This document shows positions 54,514 through 63,853 of a stretch of DNA of 64,000 bases, piece after piece. Origin of the DNA: Kingella negevensis. Lineage in GTDB: Bacteria > Pseudomonadota > Gammaproteobacteria > Burkholderiales > Neisseriaceae. Position 1 is the first letter of the stretch; every line of letters begins with the position of its first letter. The stretch is taken from NCBI RefSeq assembly GCF_030177895.1, contig NZ_CP123448.1:2078108-2142107 (forward strand), written 5' to 3'. The notes below the pieces were generated by a model, which did not search any database, had not been told where the DNA came from, and saw only the letters and a list, made by a program, of their open reading frames with translations. A program made the position numbers and the translations under genes.

Positions 54514-54557
54514 AAAAAAAGCAGCCTGAAAACGTATTTCAAACGTTTCAGGCTGCC
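54514..54557. terminator. Uptake-word hairpin after the EnvC-like gene
   Basis: AAAAGCAGCCTGAAAACG pairs with CGTTTCAGGCTGCCT around TATTTCAAA, just past the stop of the EnvC-like gene. Confidence 0.65.
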
Positions 54558-54565
54558 TAAAAATA

Positions 54566-55741
54566 TCACTGAATAATAGAACGCGGATTCATCATCGCAT
54601 TGCGATAGCGTAATTCAAAATAAACGCCTTGTTCGCCCGTAGACAATGTGCCGCTTGTGCCAATATTTTGCCCTGCAACCACGCGGCTGCCTGCGCTCAC
54701 GGCGGTGGTACTCAAGCCCATGTAAACGGTTTTATAATCGCCGCCATGGTCGATAATCACGGTGTTGCCAGCGTTTTTAATCGCTTCGCCCGTGTAAACC
54801 ACTTGCCCTGAACCCACGCTGTTCACGCTGGTGTTGAGCGGCGCAGCGATAAACAAGCCGCGCCATGTGCCACCTGTTGAACGCAACGAACCGTATGTGC
54901 CTGCCAATTTGCCTGCGGCTGGCAATGGCAAACGTCCTTTCAGGCTGCCGCTGCCTGAATTTGGGTTTTCAGGCTGCAATGCTAAATCGGATTGCGTGAG
55001 TTTGCCATTGGCGGCTTTGGTGCGTTTGTTTTCTGTTTGTTTGGTGGAAATTTGCGCCAAGATTTGGTTCAGGCGTTGTTCTTCGGCTTTCAGTTGCACA
55101 ATGCGATTTTGTCGCTCGGCAATTTGGTCGTTCAACGCTTTGCTTTGCGCCATCGCTTGGCTGTTTTCCTGACCCAAACGGCGCAATCTTTGTTGTTGTG
55201 CGGCGGCTAATCGGCGCAAACGTGCCAACTCTGCATTTACGGCTTGCTCTTGTTTGCCCAGCTCGTCCTGTTTTACGCCCAAATCTTTAATCACTTGGTC
55301 GTTTGCTGCGTTGATTCGGCGCGTGTAATTCAGAAAACGAGCGCGCTGATTGCTGTCCATGTTTTTCAGCATAATCGCCACGGCGTTGGGCTGATGGTTT
55401 TTGTAATTGCTCACGAGCAGTCGGGCGATTTGTGCTTTGCTGTTGGCAATATCTGCTTGCAATTGTGTGAGCGAATCTTCCAAGGCTTGCAATCTTTGCC
55501 AAGCATCTTGCTGGCGGCGCGTGAGGCTGTCCAAATTGAGACGCGCTTGCGCAAGCTGGCTTTGCGTGCGATTGAGCGTGGCATTGGCTTGACGGCGCGC
55601 GGCTTGTTTCGCAGACAAATCTTTCTGCGCGGACGCAATGGCTTTGCGAATATTATCTAATTCGGCAGAATCGGGCGCGGCGTGGCTGGGGAATGCGGCA
55701 AACAAAGCAAGGCTGAGCAATAACGGTTGAGCAAATTTCAT
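54566..55741 (-). CDS. envC: EnvC-like murein hydrolase activator (degenerate LytM domain)
   Basis: The 391-residue protein has a signal peptide (MKFAQPLLLSLALFAAFPSHA), a long coiled coil (about 25-240, Gln/Ala/Arg-rich) and a C-terminal LytM/M23 domain (about 275-391). The active-site residues of true M23 peptidases are absent: the H-x(n)-D segment is SLRSTGGTWRGLFI, the HxH segment reads EQGVYFELRYR, and MGLS replaces HLS. Loss of the zinc ligands is the feature that defines EnvC as an activator of amidases AmiA/AmiB rather than an enzyme. It acts at the septum in the periplasm. An uptake word lies in the linker (QPENPNSGSGSLKGRLP). Confidence 0.88.
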   Translation of the reverse strand: MKFAQPLLLSLALFAAFPSHAAPDSAELDNIRKAIASAQKDLSAKQAARRQANATLNRTQSQLAQARLNLDSLTRRQQDAWQRLQALEDSLTQLQADIANSKAQIARLLVSNYKNHQPNAVAIMLKNMDSNQRARFLNYTRRINAANDQVIKDLGVKQDELGKQEQAVNAELARLRRLAAAQQQRLRRLGQENSQAMAQSKALNDQIAERQNRIVQLKAEEQRLNQILAQISTKQTENKRTKAANGKLTQSDLALQPENPNSGSGSLKGRLPLPAAGKLAGTYGSLRSTGGTWRGLFIAAPLNTSVNSVGSGQVVYTGEAIKNAGNTVIIDHGGDYKTVYMGLSTTAVSAGSRVVAGQNIGTSGTLSTGEQGVYFELRYRNAMMNPRSIIQ

Positions 55742-55839
55742 AATGAAAAACAGGGAAGTAAAAAACGTCGATTATACAATATTTCAGGCTGCATTCTTTC
55801 CAAAACGGTTGTGATATTTGCAGCCTGAAAGAGTAGGGC

Positions 55840-55868
55840 TTGGAAAATCGTCATTGTGTTGCTATAAT
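55840..55868 (+). promoter_or_regulatory. Promoter of the candidate small RNA
   Basis: -35 TTGGAA (55840-55845), 17-bp spacer, extended -10 TGCTATAAT with TATAAT at 55863-55868. This is the best-formed sigma-70 promoter I see in the window. The predicted start point is about 55875. Confidence 0.7.
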
Positions 55869-55874
55869 ACACGC

Positions 55875-55963
55875 CAAGTTCAGCCCTACCGCCCAAACAC
55901 CAAGGGCTGAACCTAGACCCCACAGAGAACACCGCCAACCCCATCTCTGTGGGGTCGCTTTTT
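55875..55963 (+). ncRNA. Candidate small RNA with two stem-loops and C-rich loops
   Basis: The about 89-nt transcript would fold into two perfect hairpins. Hairpin 1 (55878-55912): GTTCAGCCCT/AGGGCTGAAC around a 15-base loop ACCGCCCAAACACCA. Hairpin 2 (55916-55956): GACCCCACAGAGA/TCTCTGTGGGGTC around the similar 15-base loop ACACCGCCAACCCCA, followed by GCTTTTT, a proper terminator. Both loops are C-rich and resemble each other, like loops that bind G-rich ribosome binding sites in other trans-acting small RNAs. There is no open reading frame with a ribosome binding site. It lies between envC and hscA, which are both on the other strand. Neisseria paired sRNAs (NmsR/RcoF type) are functionally suggestive relatives, but I cannot establish homology. 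Confidence 0.7.
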
Positions 55964-55973
55964 GCCTGAACAA

Positions 55974-56010
55974 AAAAATGCAGCCTGAAAATCTTTCAGG
56001 TTGCGTTTTT
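55974..56010. terminator. Uptake-word hairpin after hscA
   Basis: ATGCAGCCTGAAA and TTTCAGGTTGCGT (one mismatch) with T-runs, between hscA and the candidate sRNA. Confidence 0.65.
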
Positions 56011-57867
56011 TTACAAATCAGATACGTTCACACCACTCAACGCACGCTGAATATTCCTATCCATGCGCCGCGCCGCGAAATCATCAGTCGCGTGGGTTAA
56101 TTCATGGACTAGTGCGCGAATTTGCTCCGCCGTATGCGCGGCTAAACTCGCATTCAATCGCGCAATCAAGCCATTGATTTTATTCAATTCATCTTCACTC
56201 AATAAATCAGAATCCAATTCTAACGCTGCCTGAATCGCATCAATCAAACTTTCCGCTTCCACTTTCGCTTCGGCACGCGCACGGGCAGCGGCATCGTCTT
56301 TCGCGTTGCTCATGCTGTCGCGCAACATCTGTGTAATCGTGTCATCGTCCAAACCGTAAGACGGCTTCACTTCAATTTGCGCTTGAACGCCAGTCGTTTG
56401 CTCACGCGCCGACACCGACAACAAACCGTCCGCATCTACTTGAAATGTAACACGAATACGCGCCGCGCCAGCCACCATCGGCGGAATACCGCGCAAGGTA
56501 AATTTCGCCAAACTGCGGCAATCCGCCACCAATTCACGCTCGCCTTGCACAACGTGAATCGTCATAGCTGTTTGACCGTCTTTGAACGTGGTAAATTCCT
56601 GCGCTCGCGCCGTTGGCAAAGTGGAATTGCGCGGAATAATTTTTTCCGCCAAACCGCCGTAAGTCTCTAATCCCAAAGACAAAGGCGTTACGTCCAACAG
56701 CAGCCACTCGCCGTCATTTTTGTTGCCAGCCAACACATTCGCCTGCATTGCCGCACCCAATGCAACCACTTGGTCAGGGTTCAAATTGTTCAATGGCGTT
56801 TGCCCGAAAAACGCGCCAACCGCTTGCTGAACGTGCAGCATTCTCGTTGCGCCGCCGACCATAATCACGCCTTTGATGTCGGATTTGCTTGCGCCAGCGT
56901 CTTTTAATGCTTGTTTGACTGGTTCAATCGTTTTGGCGACCAAATGCTGTGTTAAAGCGTGAAATTCCGTGCGCGTAATCGTTGTGTCCAGCGTTTTGCC
57001 GTTGCTCAATGCTGCCTGAATGCGCGTTTCAGGCAGCCTGCTCAATTCTTCTTTTGCCACACGAACCAAGCCAAACAATAATTGAATATCGCGTTCATCG
57101 GTCAATGAAAGCTGATTATTTTCAACGATATGGCAAAATAAACGGTGGTCAAAATCATCGCCGCCGAGCGCAGAATTGCCGCCAGTCGCTTTCACTTGGA
57201 ACAAGCCTTTGGACAATTCCAACACCGACACATCAAACGTGCCACCGCCCAAATCGTACACCACAAACGTGCCTTCCGCGCCATTGTCCAAACCGTAGGC
57301 AATCGCGGCGGCGGTCGGCTCGTTCAGCAACCGCAACACGTTCAAGCCAGCCAAACGCGCCGCGTCTTTCGTGGCTTGGCGTTGCGCATCATCAAAATAG
57401 GCAGGGACAGTAATCACCGCGCCCACCAGTTCGCCGCCCAAGCTGTTTTCGGCGCGTGTTTTCAGTTCGCGCAAAATGTCGGCGGACACGTCAATCGGCG
57501 TTTTTGCGCCATTTTTTGTTTGCAATTCAATGATTTTTTCGGATTTGCCGAAACGGTATGGCAGATGTGAAACATCAATTTCGGCTAATTTGCGCCCGAT
57601 TAGTCGTTTAGCTGACGAAATGGTGTTTTGTGGGTCAATCTTTTGTTGTTCCAGTGCTTTTTTGCCGACAATGGTTTGCTCGTTGCCCAAATAGCGCACA
57701 ACCGAAGGCACAACCACTGCGCCGTTTTCATCGGGCAGGCAGGTTGCTGAGCCGCTTCTTACGGTGGCGACTAAGCTGTTGGTTGTGCCTAAATCTATGC
57801 CGACCGCCAAACGGTGTTGGTGTGGCGCGGCGGACATATTAGGTTCTGCGATTTGTAGTAAAGCCAT
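56011..57867 (-). CDS. hscA: Fe-S cluster chaperone HscA (Hsp70 family)
   Basis: The 618-residue chaperone releases Fe-S clusters from IscU to target proteins with co-chaperone HscB. The N-terminal extension [18 protein letters not shown] before GIDLGTTNS (23-31) is typical of HscA rather than DnaK; other ATPase motifs are [16 protein letters not shown] and [13 protein letters not shown]. The substrate-binding domain starts at [17 protein letters not shown]. The DnaK GGFG/EEVD-like tail is absent, as expected. AAGGAACACACC precedes the ATG. The isc genes are elsewhere. Confidence 0.95.
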   Translation of the reverse strand: MALLQIAEPNMSAAPHQHRLAVGIDLGTTNSLVATVRSGSATCLPDENGAVVVPSVVRYLGNEQTIVGKKALEQQKIDPQNTISSAKRLIGRKLAEIDVSHLPYRFGKSEKIIELQTKNGAKTPIDVSADILRELKTRAENSLGGELVGAVITVPAYFDDAQRQATKDAARLAGLNVLRLLNEPTAAAIAYGLDNGAEGTFVVYDLGGGTFDVSVLELSKGLFQVKATGGNSALGGDDFDHRLFCHIVENNQLSLTDERDIQLLFGLVRVAKEELSRLPETRIQAALSNGKTLDTTITRTEFHALTQHLVAKTIEPVKQALKDAGASKSDIKGVIMVGGATRMLHVQQAVGAFFGQTPLNNLNPDQVVALGAAMQANVLAGNKNDGEWLLLDVTPLSLGLETYGGLAEKIIPRNSTLPTARAQEFTTFKDGQTAMTIHVVQGERELVADCRSLAKFTLRGIPPMVAGAARIRVTFQVDADGLLSVSAREQTTGVQAQIEVKPSYGLDDDTITQMLRDSMSNAKDDAAARARAEAKVEAESLIDAIQAALELDSDLLSEDELNKINGLIARLNASLAAHTAEQIRALVHELTHATDDFAARRMDRNIQRALSGVNVSDL

Positions 57868-58039
57868 GGTGTGTTCCTTATAAATTTAATTTTTTACGGC
57901 GCGTATTTTAGCATTGTTGAGTAAATTTGTCGGGATTTCAGGCTACGTTAAAATCAAGGGAAACGCAGCCTGAAAAATAAATCTGCATTTATTTTAAATT
58001 TTGTTAAAATCCTTTCTGTTTTTTCAACCAAAGGACTTG

Positions 58040-59266
58040 ATGATGAAAGCAAAATTATTGTTTATTTCGCTGGCGGTAATGGGTTTGAGCGCGTGTTCTT
58101 CTGTGGCGCAGCAACAAGCGCAGTCGCTAAAAGATTGGTATGTGCTGAGCTTGCAACGCCAGTTTAAGGAAGACAGCCAATACAATTTCCAAGGTACAGC
58201 GAAGTTGGAATTGGGCAAGGCTTCGGAGGCGGTGCGTGAAAAAATGTTGAATCAGAAAGCGTTGCACTTTTCTGATGATGAAACGCAGCCTGAAAACGCT
58301 AAGAAAAAAGCAGAAAAAGATGAAACCACGTCTTTAATTTTGATGAACCATTTTGAAAACAGCTTGTCTATTCCGTATTCTGGCGCGGTGGATTTGCCGC
58401 ACGGTAAAGCGGAAATGGCGGTGGAATTCCGTTATCAAACACGTCAGTCTATGGTGTCAGCGCGACTGCCTATGCAGTTGAATTTGAAAGATAAAACGCT
58501 TGTAGTAGACGCGGCGGCGGTTTCGTCATTTCTTGATGTGTATGTGGCGGACAAAACGGACGGGCAGTTGATTCAAGATAAATTGTTGCGTTTTAGCGTG
58601 CCTGAAAAATTGAAACCTACGTTTCCGCTTGACGACATTATGGCGGCGTTCTCCAAAGCGGTTGTGGACGGTTATCGCAGCCTGAAAGATTCGGATTATT
58701 CTGAATTGCCGTTGGACGAAACGGCGAAAAAATTGGGTGCGAGCCACCGCGTGTTGCTGACGATGAAATCGCGCACGGATAAATATGCTTTGCAGCCTGT
58801 TATGGCGATGAGCTTGAGCAAGCAAATGGCGGAAATGGCAAAACAGCCGAATGTGCCTGAAGAAAAAGTTAAGGTGTTGGAATTGTGGTCTAAAGCATTT
58901 GCGCTGGTGGCGAAACAGGAACAGCCGACTAAGTTAGAAAAAAACATTGCGGCAAATTCGGGCTTGAGCAATATTCCTACGCTGAACGAGCTGTATTTGG
59001 CGCGTAATGGTCGCTTGTTGGCATCGCGCACAACGGTTGAATTGCCTGCGAAATTGATGGATTCAATTACTTACGGCAGACCGTTAAAACTAGTTTCGTT
59101 TATGGAACTGAAGTACACAAAACAGCCAACGTTCACGCTGAAACCGACTGCGGAAAATACGGTTGAGGCAGAAAAGGTTTTCCCTGCGATTACCAAAGAA
59201 TTTGAAGATTTTGATTTGACTAAATCTTTGGATAATTTGAATAAAGTGTTGGAAAATAAAGAGTAA
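58040..59266 (+). CDS. Lipoprotein of unknown function
   Basis: I do not recognise the family. From ATG at 58040 the protein is 408 residues with a lipoprotein signal (MMKAKLLFISLAVMGLSAC), so it is likely anchored in the inner or outer membrane via the cysteine in LSAC/S. The mature part is Lys- and Leu-rich with a possible repeated amphipathic structure (VYVADKTDGQLIQDKLLRFSVPEKLK), with no known catalytic motif. AAAGGACTTG precedes the tandem ATG codons. It stands alone; hscA diverges upstream. An uptake word gives DDETQPENAKKK near residue 85. Confidence 0.7.
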   Translation: MMKAKLLFISLAVMGLSACSSVAQQQAQSLKDWYVLSLQRQFKEDSQYNFQGTAKLELGKASEAVREKMLNQKALHFSDDETQPENAKKKAEKDETTSLILMNHFENSLSIPYSGAVDLPHGKAEMAVEFRYQTRQSMVSARLPMQLNLKDKTLVVDAAAVSSFLDVYVADKTDGQLIQDKLLRFSVPEKLKPTFPLDDIMAAFSKAVVDGYRSLKDSDYSELPLDETAKKLGASHRVLLTMKSRTDKYALQPVMAMSLSKQMAEMAKQPNVPEEKVKVLELWSKAFALVAKQEQPTKLEKNIAANSGLSNIPTLNELYLARNGRLLASRTTVELPAKLMDSITYGRPLKLVSFMELKYTKQPTFTLKPTAENTVEAEKVFPAITKEFEDFDLTKSLDNLNKVLENKE

Positions 59267-59304
59267 AAAAAGCAGCCTGAAAACCACTTTCAGGCTGCGT
59301 TTTG
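59266..59304. terminator. Uptake-word hairpin between convergent lipoprotein and pepA genes
   Basis: AAAAGCAGCCTGAAA and TTTCAGGCTGCGTTTT pair around ACCAC; A and T runs flank the stem. Confidence 0.75.
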
Positions 59305-59307
59305 TTT

Positions 59308-60717
59308 TTATCGTTCAGTTTGTTCTACCAAGAATTGCATCAACAACGGAATAGGGCGACCTGTCGCACCTTTTGCTGTGCCAGATTTCCATGCTGTGCC
59401 TGCAATATCCAAGTGCGCCCAGTGGTAGTGTTCCGCGAAGTGCGCCAAGAATGTAGCGGCTGTAATCGTGCCAGCAGGACGACCGCCGATGTTTTGCAAG
59501 TCGGCAAAATTGGATTTTAGTTGCTCTTTGTATTCTGGGAACAATGGCAACTGCCATGCTTTGTCATTGCTGTTGCGTGAGGCTTGCAATAATGCGTCCA
59601 CCAAATCTTGGTCGTTGCCCATCAAGCCGCTGGCTACATTGCCCAAGGCGATGATGCACGCTCCTGTTAAAGTGGCTACGTCAATCACGGCTTTTGGTGT
59701 GAAGTTTTGTTCCACATAAGTCAGCGCGTCGCATAATACCAAGCGACCTTCTGCGTCTGTGTTCAAGTTTTCAATGGTTGTGCCGTTCATGGCTTTCACC
59801 ACATCGCCTGGTTTAGCCGCGCCTGCGTCTGGCATGTTTTCGCAAGTGGCTACGACAACGGCTAAGTTAATCGGCAACTTGGCTTTGGCTGCGGCGATGA
59901 ATGTGCCGATTACGGTGGCTGCGCCGCACATATCGTATTTCATTTCGTCCATGCCTTCGCCTGGTTTCAGGGAAATGCCGCCGCTATCAAAGGTTAAGCC
60001 TTTGCCGACTAATACAATCGGGTTGATGGATTTGTCGGCTGCGCCAAAGTAGCGCAATTCAACCAATTTTGGTTCTTGCACGCTGCCTTTTGCCACGCCC
60101 CAAAATGATGGCATGTTTTCACGAATGTAGTCGCTGCCCAAAATTTTGGCTTCTGCGCCTACGGCTTGCGCTTCGCGTGTGGCGGTTTCAGCGAGATAAG
60201 TTGGGGTGCAGATGTTTGAGCCTGTGTTGGCTAAATCTTTGCACAAGTTCACGCCGTATAACAGGGCTTCGGCGCGGATTAAGGTGTCTTTAATTATTGC
60301 GCTGCGTTCTGGATGAACGAACTCTACGCTTTGTAATTTGGCTGGGTTTGGCTCTTTTTTGTACGCATCGAAACGGTAAACGGCTTCGCCCAATGCGGCA
60401 ACTAAGGCTTGTGTGACCAATGGGGTGTTCAAATTGCAAAATGGGTGCAGGTTGATGGACAAGCTGACTTGTTTTTGCGCCCATGCTGCGGCTTCTTTTA
60501 CGGCTTTTTGCATGGTTTCCACTTGCAAGTCTGCCAAATAAACCACGGCGATGTGTTTCAGGCTGCCTGAAACGGGAATAGCTGCTGTACCAAAAATTTC
60601 TTTACGGGTTAAGGTGTTGGCGATGATTTTTGCGGTTTCATCGGTGATTTGGTCTGAATGGGTGCAGACAAACAGTTGTGATTCTTGTGTGGCTTGAGTG
60701 GATGCTGTGAATTGCAT
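59308..60717 (-). CDS. pepA: Leucyl aminopeptidase (M17 family)
   Basis: The 469-residue cytosolic metallopeptidase removes N-terminal residues. The family signature NTDAEGRLVLCDAL is in the C-terminal catalytic domain, with metal ligands also expected in GKGLTFDSGGISLKPG and YDMCGAATV. The N-terminal domain is the usual oligomerisation part. An uptake word gives PVSGSLKHIAVV at about residue 50. AAGGAGAACAAC precedes the ATG. Length is slightly shorter than E. coli PepA (503). Confidence 0.95.
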   Translation of the reverse strand: MQFTASTQATQESQLFVCTHSDQITDETAKIIANTLTRKEIFGTAAIPVSGSLKHIAVVYLADLQVETMQKAVKEAAAWAQKQVSLSINLHPFCNLNTPLVTQALVAALGEAVYRFDAYKKEPNPAKLQSVEFVHPERSAIIKDTLIRAEALLYGVNLCKDLANTGSNICTPTYLAETATREAQAVGAEAKILGSDYIRENMPSFWGVAKGSVQEPKLVELRYFGAADKSINPIVLVGKGLTFDSGGISLKPGEGMDEMKYDMCGAATVIGTFIAAAKAKLPINLAVVVATCENMPDAGAAKPGDVVKAMNGTTIENLNTDAEGRLVLCDALTYVEQNFTPKAVIDVATLTGACIIALGNVASGLMGNDQDLVDALLQASRNSNDKAWQLPLFPEYKEQLKSNFADLQNIGGRPAGTITAATFLAHFAEHYHWAHLDIAGTAWKSGTAKGATGRPIPLLMQFLVEQTER

Positions 60718-60892
60718 GTTGTTCTCCTTGATGAAAGGGGCATTATATCGCTTTCAGGCTGCAAATGTAATGCTTTGTAAACAAGTTTTAACTTGACTAA
60801 AAAGAAATACTGATTTCATAAAACCGATATTTTGTTTATTAAAAAGAAAGCATAAACTGGCAGCATTTTAACGAACAAATGAGGAAATTATC

Positions 60893-61663
60893 ATGAATAG
60901 AAAAATGCCTGCTTTATTTTTAGGACACGGCAGCCCGATGGCGGTTTTGCAGCCTGAATTATCGTTTAACCGCAATATTCGTGCGCTGGCGGACACGTTC
61001 CCCAAACCTAAAACGATTGTGTGCATTTCAGCACATTGGTACGATGGTTTACAAATCACGGGCGCAACGCAGCCTGAAACGATTTATGATTTTTACGGTT
61101 TCCCAGATGAGTTGTATCAAGTGGATTATCCTGCGGCTGGTAGCCCTGAATTGGCGCAGACTTTGAAACAATTGTTGGGTAATCAAGCCGTTATCAATCC
61201 AACGCGCGGTTTAGACCACGGGGCGTGGGCAGTGCTAAAAATGTTGTATCCCGATGCGAATATTCCTGTAGTGCAATTGGGTTTGGACGTGCGTCAGTCG
61301 CCTCAATGGCATTTTGATTTGGCTCGCAGCCTGAAACCGTTGCGTGAGCAGGGTGTGTTGATTGTGGGCAGTGGCAATGTCGTGCATAACTTGCGTCGCA
61401 TGAATCCTGCGCTGGTGGAGGGTTATGATTGGGCGAATGCGTTTCGTGAACACATCAATCAGGCGATTGTGGCGCGTGATGATGACGCGGTTATCCATTA
61501 TCTGCAGTTTGGTGAAGCGGCAAGATTGTCTGTGCCAACGAATGAGCATTTTTTGCCGTTGTTGTATGTGTTGGCGCAGCGTGAAGACGATAGTCGCGTG
61601 GAGATTTTTAATGATGAAATGGATTTGGGGTCGATTAGTATGACTTCTGTGATAATTTCTTGA
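60893..61663 (+). CDS. ygiD: 4,5-DOPA-extradiol-dioxygenase-like protein (YgiD family)
   Basis: The 256-residue class III extradiol dioxygenase-fold protein has metal-ligand histidines in FLGHGSPM (H12), ISAHWYDG and LDHGAWAVLKM, and GSGNVVHNLRRMN near residue 165. E. coli YgiD has DOPA 4,5-dioxygenase activity in vitro and binds zinc; the physiological role is unknown. GAGGAAATTATC precedes the ATG. It is a single gene between pepA and an IS remnant. Confidence 0.9.
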   Translation: MNRKMPALFLGHGSPMAVLQPELSFNRNIRALADTFPKPKTIVCISAHWYDGLQITGATQPETIYDFYGFPDELYQVDYPAAGSPELAQTLKQLLGNQAVINPTRGLDHGAWAVLKMLYPDANIPVVQLGLDVRQSPQWHFDLARSLKPLREQGVLIVGSGNVVHNLRRMNPALVEGYDWANAFREHINQAIVARDDDAVIHYLQFGEAARLSVPTNEHFLPLLYVLAQREDDSRVEIFNDEMDLGSISMTSVIIS

Positions 61664-61681
61664 GAAAAAGCAGCCTGAAAA

Positions 61682-62322
61682 TATAGTTAATTAAAATAAA
61701 AATAGGACGGTAGCGCATCTGTGAAATTATCATAACTAGGCAAAATTGAACGCATATATTTCTTAATATTTGCCCATGTTTTTTCTATTGGATTTAATTC
61801 AGGCGAATAAGGTGTAAGCGGTAGCATTTTATACCCCAAATGATGCCCCATTTCTTGCAGAATACCCATTCTGTGAAATCTAGCATTATCTAAAATAATC
61901 AATGACTTTTCAGGTAAATTGGGCAATAGCATCGTTTGAAACCATGCTTCAAAAAAATCGCTGGTCATTGTATTTTGATAAATCATTGGCGCAATTAATT
62001 TTTGCCCAATTTGCGCTGCAACTCATGATAAGCGTTGGTATTTTCTACCGCTTATCTTGGTTTTAACGATTTCCCCTTTCGGACTACGAGCATACGGACG
62101 AAAGAAATAGGTATCCAATTCTGTTTCATCCAAATAAACAAGCGGGTAGTCCGAAAATTGGGCTAACTGAGCTAAATAATGAGCTACTTTTTCTGGGTCT
62201 TGTTCTTTGTTACATTGCTTGTAACAATTTAATGTTTTTCTCGTAAATCAATTGAATATGCCATTTTATGCACCTTAAAGATAAAATTAGAATTGCACTA
62301 TTTTATTTTGAATTTGCTATAT
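61682..62322 (-). mobile_element. Decayed IS630-family insertion sequence
   Basis: Imperfect terminal inverted repeats flank the remnant: TATAGTTAATTAAAATAAAA at the left and CTATTTTATTTTGAATTTGC...TATA at the right, both next to an uptake word and bounded by TA, the IS630 target. The enclosed transposase gene is broken. At 641 bp it is well below the roughly 0.9-1.1 kb of full members. Confidence 0.7.
61687..62264 (-). pseudogene. IS630-family transposase, internally deleted
   Basis: From ATG at 62262-62264 it reads MAYSIDLREKH and stops; a second frame then encodes DPEKVAHYLAQLAQFSDYPL, YLDETELDTYFFRPYARS (first DDE aspartate in LDE) and, after an in-frame TGA, IGQKLIAPMIYQNTMTSDFF with LIILDNARFH (second D) and YSPELNPIEKTW (the E), ending YFYFN. 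Most of the helix-turn-helix domain is missing, and there is at least one stop and one frame change. It cannot encode active transposase alone. Confidence 0.85.
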
Positions 62323-62337
62323 TTTCAGGCTGCTTTT

Positions 62338-62619
62338 TTAGTTGGTTTGCAGTTGAGAGCGTACACCTGAGCAAACTGCTTCAGAAGCGGTTACGCCTGT
62401 GGTTTTCACAAAACAACGGTGCAGTTTTTTGCCGACAGTTGCGTTGAATGTGATGCTATCGGCAGTGGCGGTGCGGTTGCTAATCACTAAGTTGGCTGGT
62501 GTGGTGCGTAGGGTGGTTGCAGTTTTTTCTTGCAGTGTTGCATCTGATAAAACGGTGTTGCCCACGCTGCCACAAGCGGCTAATGTGAATACTGTGGCGA
62601 TTAAGATAATGTGTTTCAT
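62338..62619 (-). CDS. Small lipoprotein of unknown function
   Basis: The 93-residue protein has a clear lipoprotein signal (MKHIILIATVFTLAAC, lipobox LAAC) and a short mature part with two further cysteines (RCFVKTT, AVCSG) that could pair in the periplasm. I do not recognise the family. It lies downstream of ccoP, separated by 66 bases. AAACTCGCC precedes the ATG weakly. Confidence 0.7.
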   Translation of the reverse strand: MKHIILIATVFTLAACGSVGNTVLSDATLQEKTATTLRTTPANLVISNRTATADSITFNATVGKKLHRCFVKTTGVTASEAVCSGVRSQLQTN

Positions 62620-62685
62620 GGCGAGTTTCCTATAAAGAAGAAAACACGAATTTCGTGGTTAGAAATTCGTGTTTGTTTGGTTAAA

Positions 62686-63669
62686 TTATTTGCCTGAGGT
62701 TACTTTCAATGCAGCTTCGCTTGGTTTGCTTTCCAAATCAGTTGGCAATGCTTTATTTTGCTCATGTGATTTGCCCCAAACGTAAGCAGTCAGCAAGTGA
62801 ATTTTCTCTTCGCTCAAGAAGCCTTCCCAAGTTGGCATTTGGTTGTGGCGACCACCTGTGATGGTTTCAATGATGGCTTTTTCGCTACCACCCCATAACC
62901 ATGTGTCATCGGTTAAGTTTGGTGCCGTGCCCATTGTGCCTTGGCCTTTGTCGCCGTGGCAGGTTACGCAGTTGGCAGCAAAGATTTCTTTGCCGCGTGC
63001 TGCGCGTTCTTCGTTGTGCTCTTTGCCTGAAAGCGACATCACGTAGTTGGCAACGTCTTTCACGCCGTCTTCACCGAATTTAGGACCCCACGCTGCCATA
63101 ATGCCTGTACGACCTTTGGCGATGGTTTCGTGGATTTTTTCAGGTGTGCCACCGTAAATCCAGTCTGTGTCTGTTAAATTTGGGAAACCGCGCGCGCCTT
63201 TTGCATCTGAGCCGTGGCATTGAATGCAGTAGGTGTCGAACAGGTTTTTACCAATCGTCATGGCTGCTGGGTCTTTGGCAACGTCTTCCACTTTCATGCC
63301 TTTGTATTTGGCATACAGTGCGCCAGTTGCTTTGTCTGCAGCTGCCATTTCGGCTTCATATTGGTTGTGGCTGGTCCAAGGTTTACCATTGAAACCAATA
63401 CCTTTGTAGTCGCCCAAGCCTGGGTAAATAATCAAATAGCCAATACCAAACGTGATTGTGCCTAAGAACATGAAAAACCACCAGCGTGGCAATGGGTTGT
63501 TGTATTCTTCAATACCGTCCCATGAATGCCCCATGGTTTCTACCTCTTCGCCTTTTTTCACTTTAATTTTGTTTTGTGATAACAATAAGAAAGTAACGTA
63601 AATAAAGGCTAATACCACAATCGCGATGATGTAGTAGCTCCAAAATGGGGAAGTGAATTGTGATTCCAT
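62686..63669 (-). CDS. ccoP: cbb3-type cytochrome c oxidase subunit CcoP
   Basis: The 327-residue di-heme membrane cytochrome passes electrons to the cbb3 oxidase core for respiration at low oxygen. There are two N-terminal membrane segments (about 11-31 and 63-82), consistent with the fused form, and two heme-c sites: CIQCH at 148-152 and CVTCH at 234-238, each followed by a PNLTD loop. The axial methionines are expected in the MAAWG- and MPTWEGF-type segments. ccoQ lies 2 bases upstream and ccoO before that. A C-terminal acidic and Lys-rich tail ends LKVTSGK. Confidence 0.95.
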   Translation of the reverse strand: MESQFTSPFWSYYIIAIVVLAFIYVTFLLLSQNKIKVKKGEEVETMGHSWDGIEEYNNPLPRWWFFMFLGTITFGIGYLIIYPGLGDYKGIGFNGKPWTSHNQYEAEMAAADKATGALYAKYKGMKVEDVAKDPAAMTIGKNLFDTYCIQCHGSDAKGARGFPNLTDTDWIYGGTPEKIHETIAKGRTGIMAAWGPKFGEDGVKDVANYVMSLSGKEHNEERAARGKEIFAANCVTCHGDKGQGTMGTAPNLTDDTWLWGGSEKAIIETITGGRHNQMPTWEGFLSEEKIHLLTAYVWGKSHEQNKALPTDLESKPSEAALKVTSGK

Positions 63670-63671
63670 TT

Positions 63672-63848
63672 TTATGCTCCGTTGTCATGGTTTGCTTGGG
63701 CGTTGGGGGTATCGTCGTCTTGCATAATGCTGTTGGCAGCATCTTGGTAGTTCGCTTTATTCTTGCGACTAAACACGATAAACAACACCAAAACAAAGCT
63801 AATGAATACGCCTACGGTAAACAGGCTGCTTGCCCAAGTTAAATCCAT
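63672..63848 (-). CDS. ccoQ: cbb3 oxidase accessory subunit CcoQ
   Basis: The 58-residue protein (MDLTWASSLFTVGVFISFVL... to NHDNGA) has one membrane segment (about residues 5-25) and a hydrophilic tail, the usual form of CcoQ, which stabilises the cbb3 complex. It lies between ccoO and ccoP, 2 bases before the ccoP start. An uptake word gives ASSLF at the N-terminus. Confidence 0.88.
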   Translation of the reverse strand: MDLTWASSLFTVGVFISFVLVLFIVFSRKNKANYQDAANSIMQDDDTPNAQANHDNGA

Positions 63849-63853
63849 GGTTT

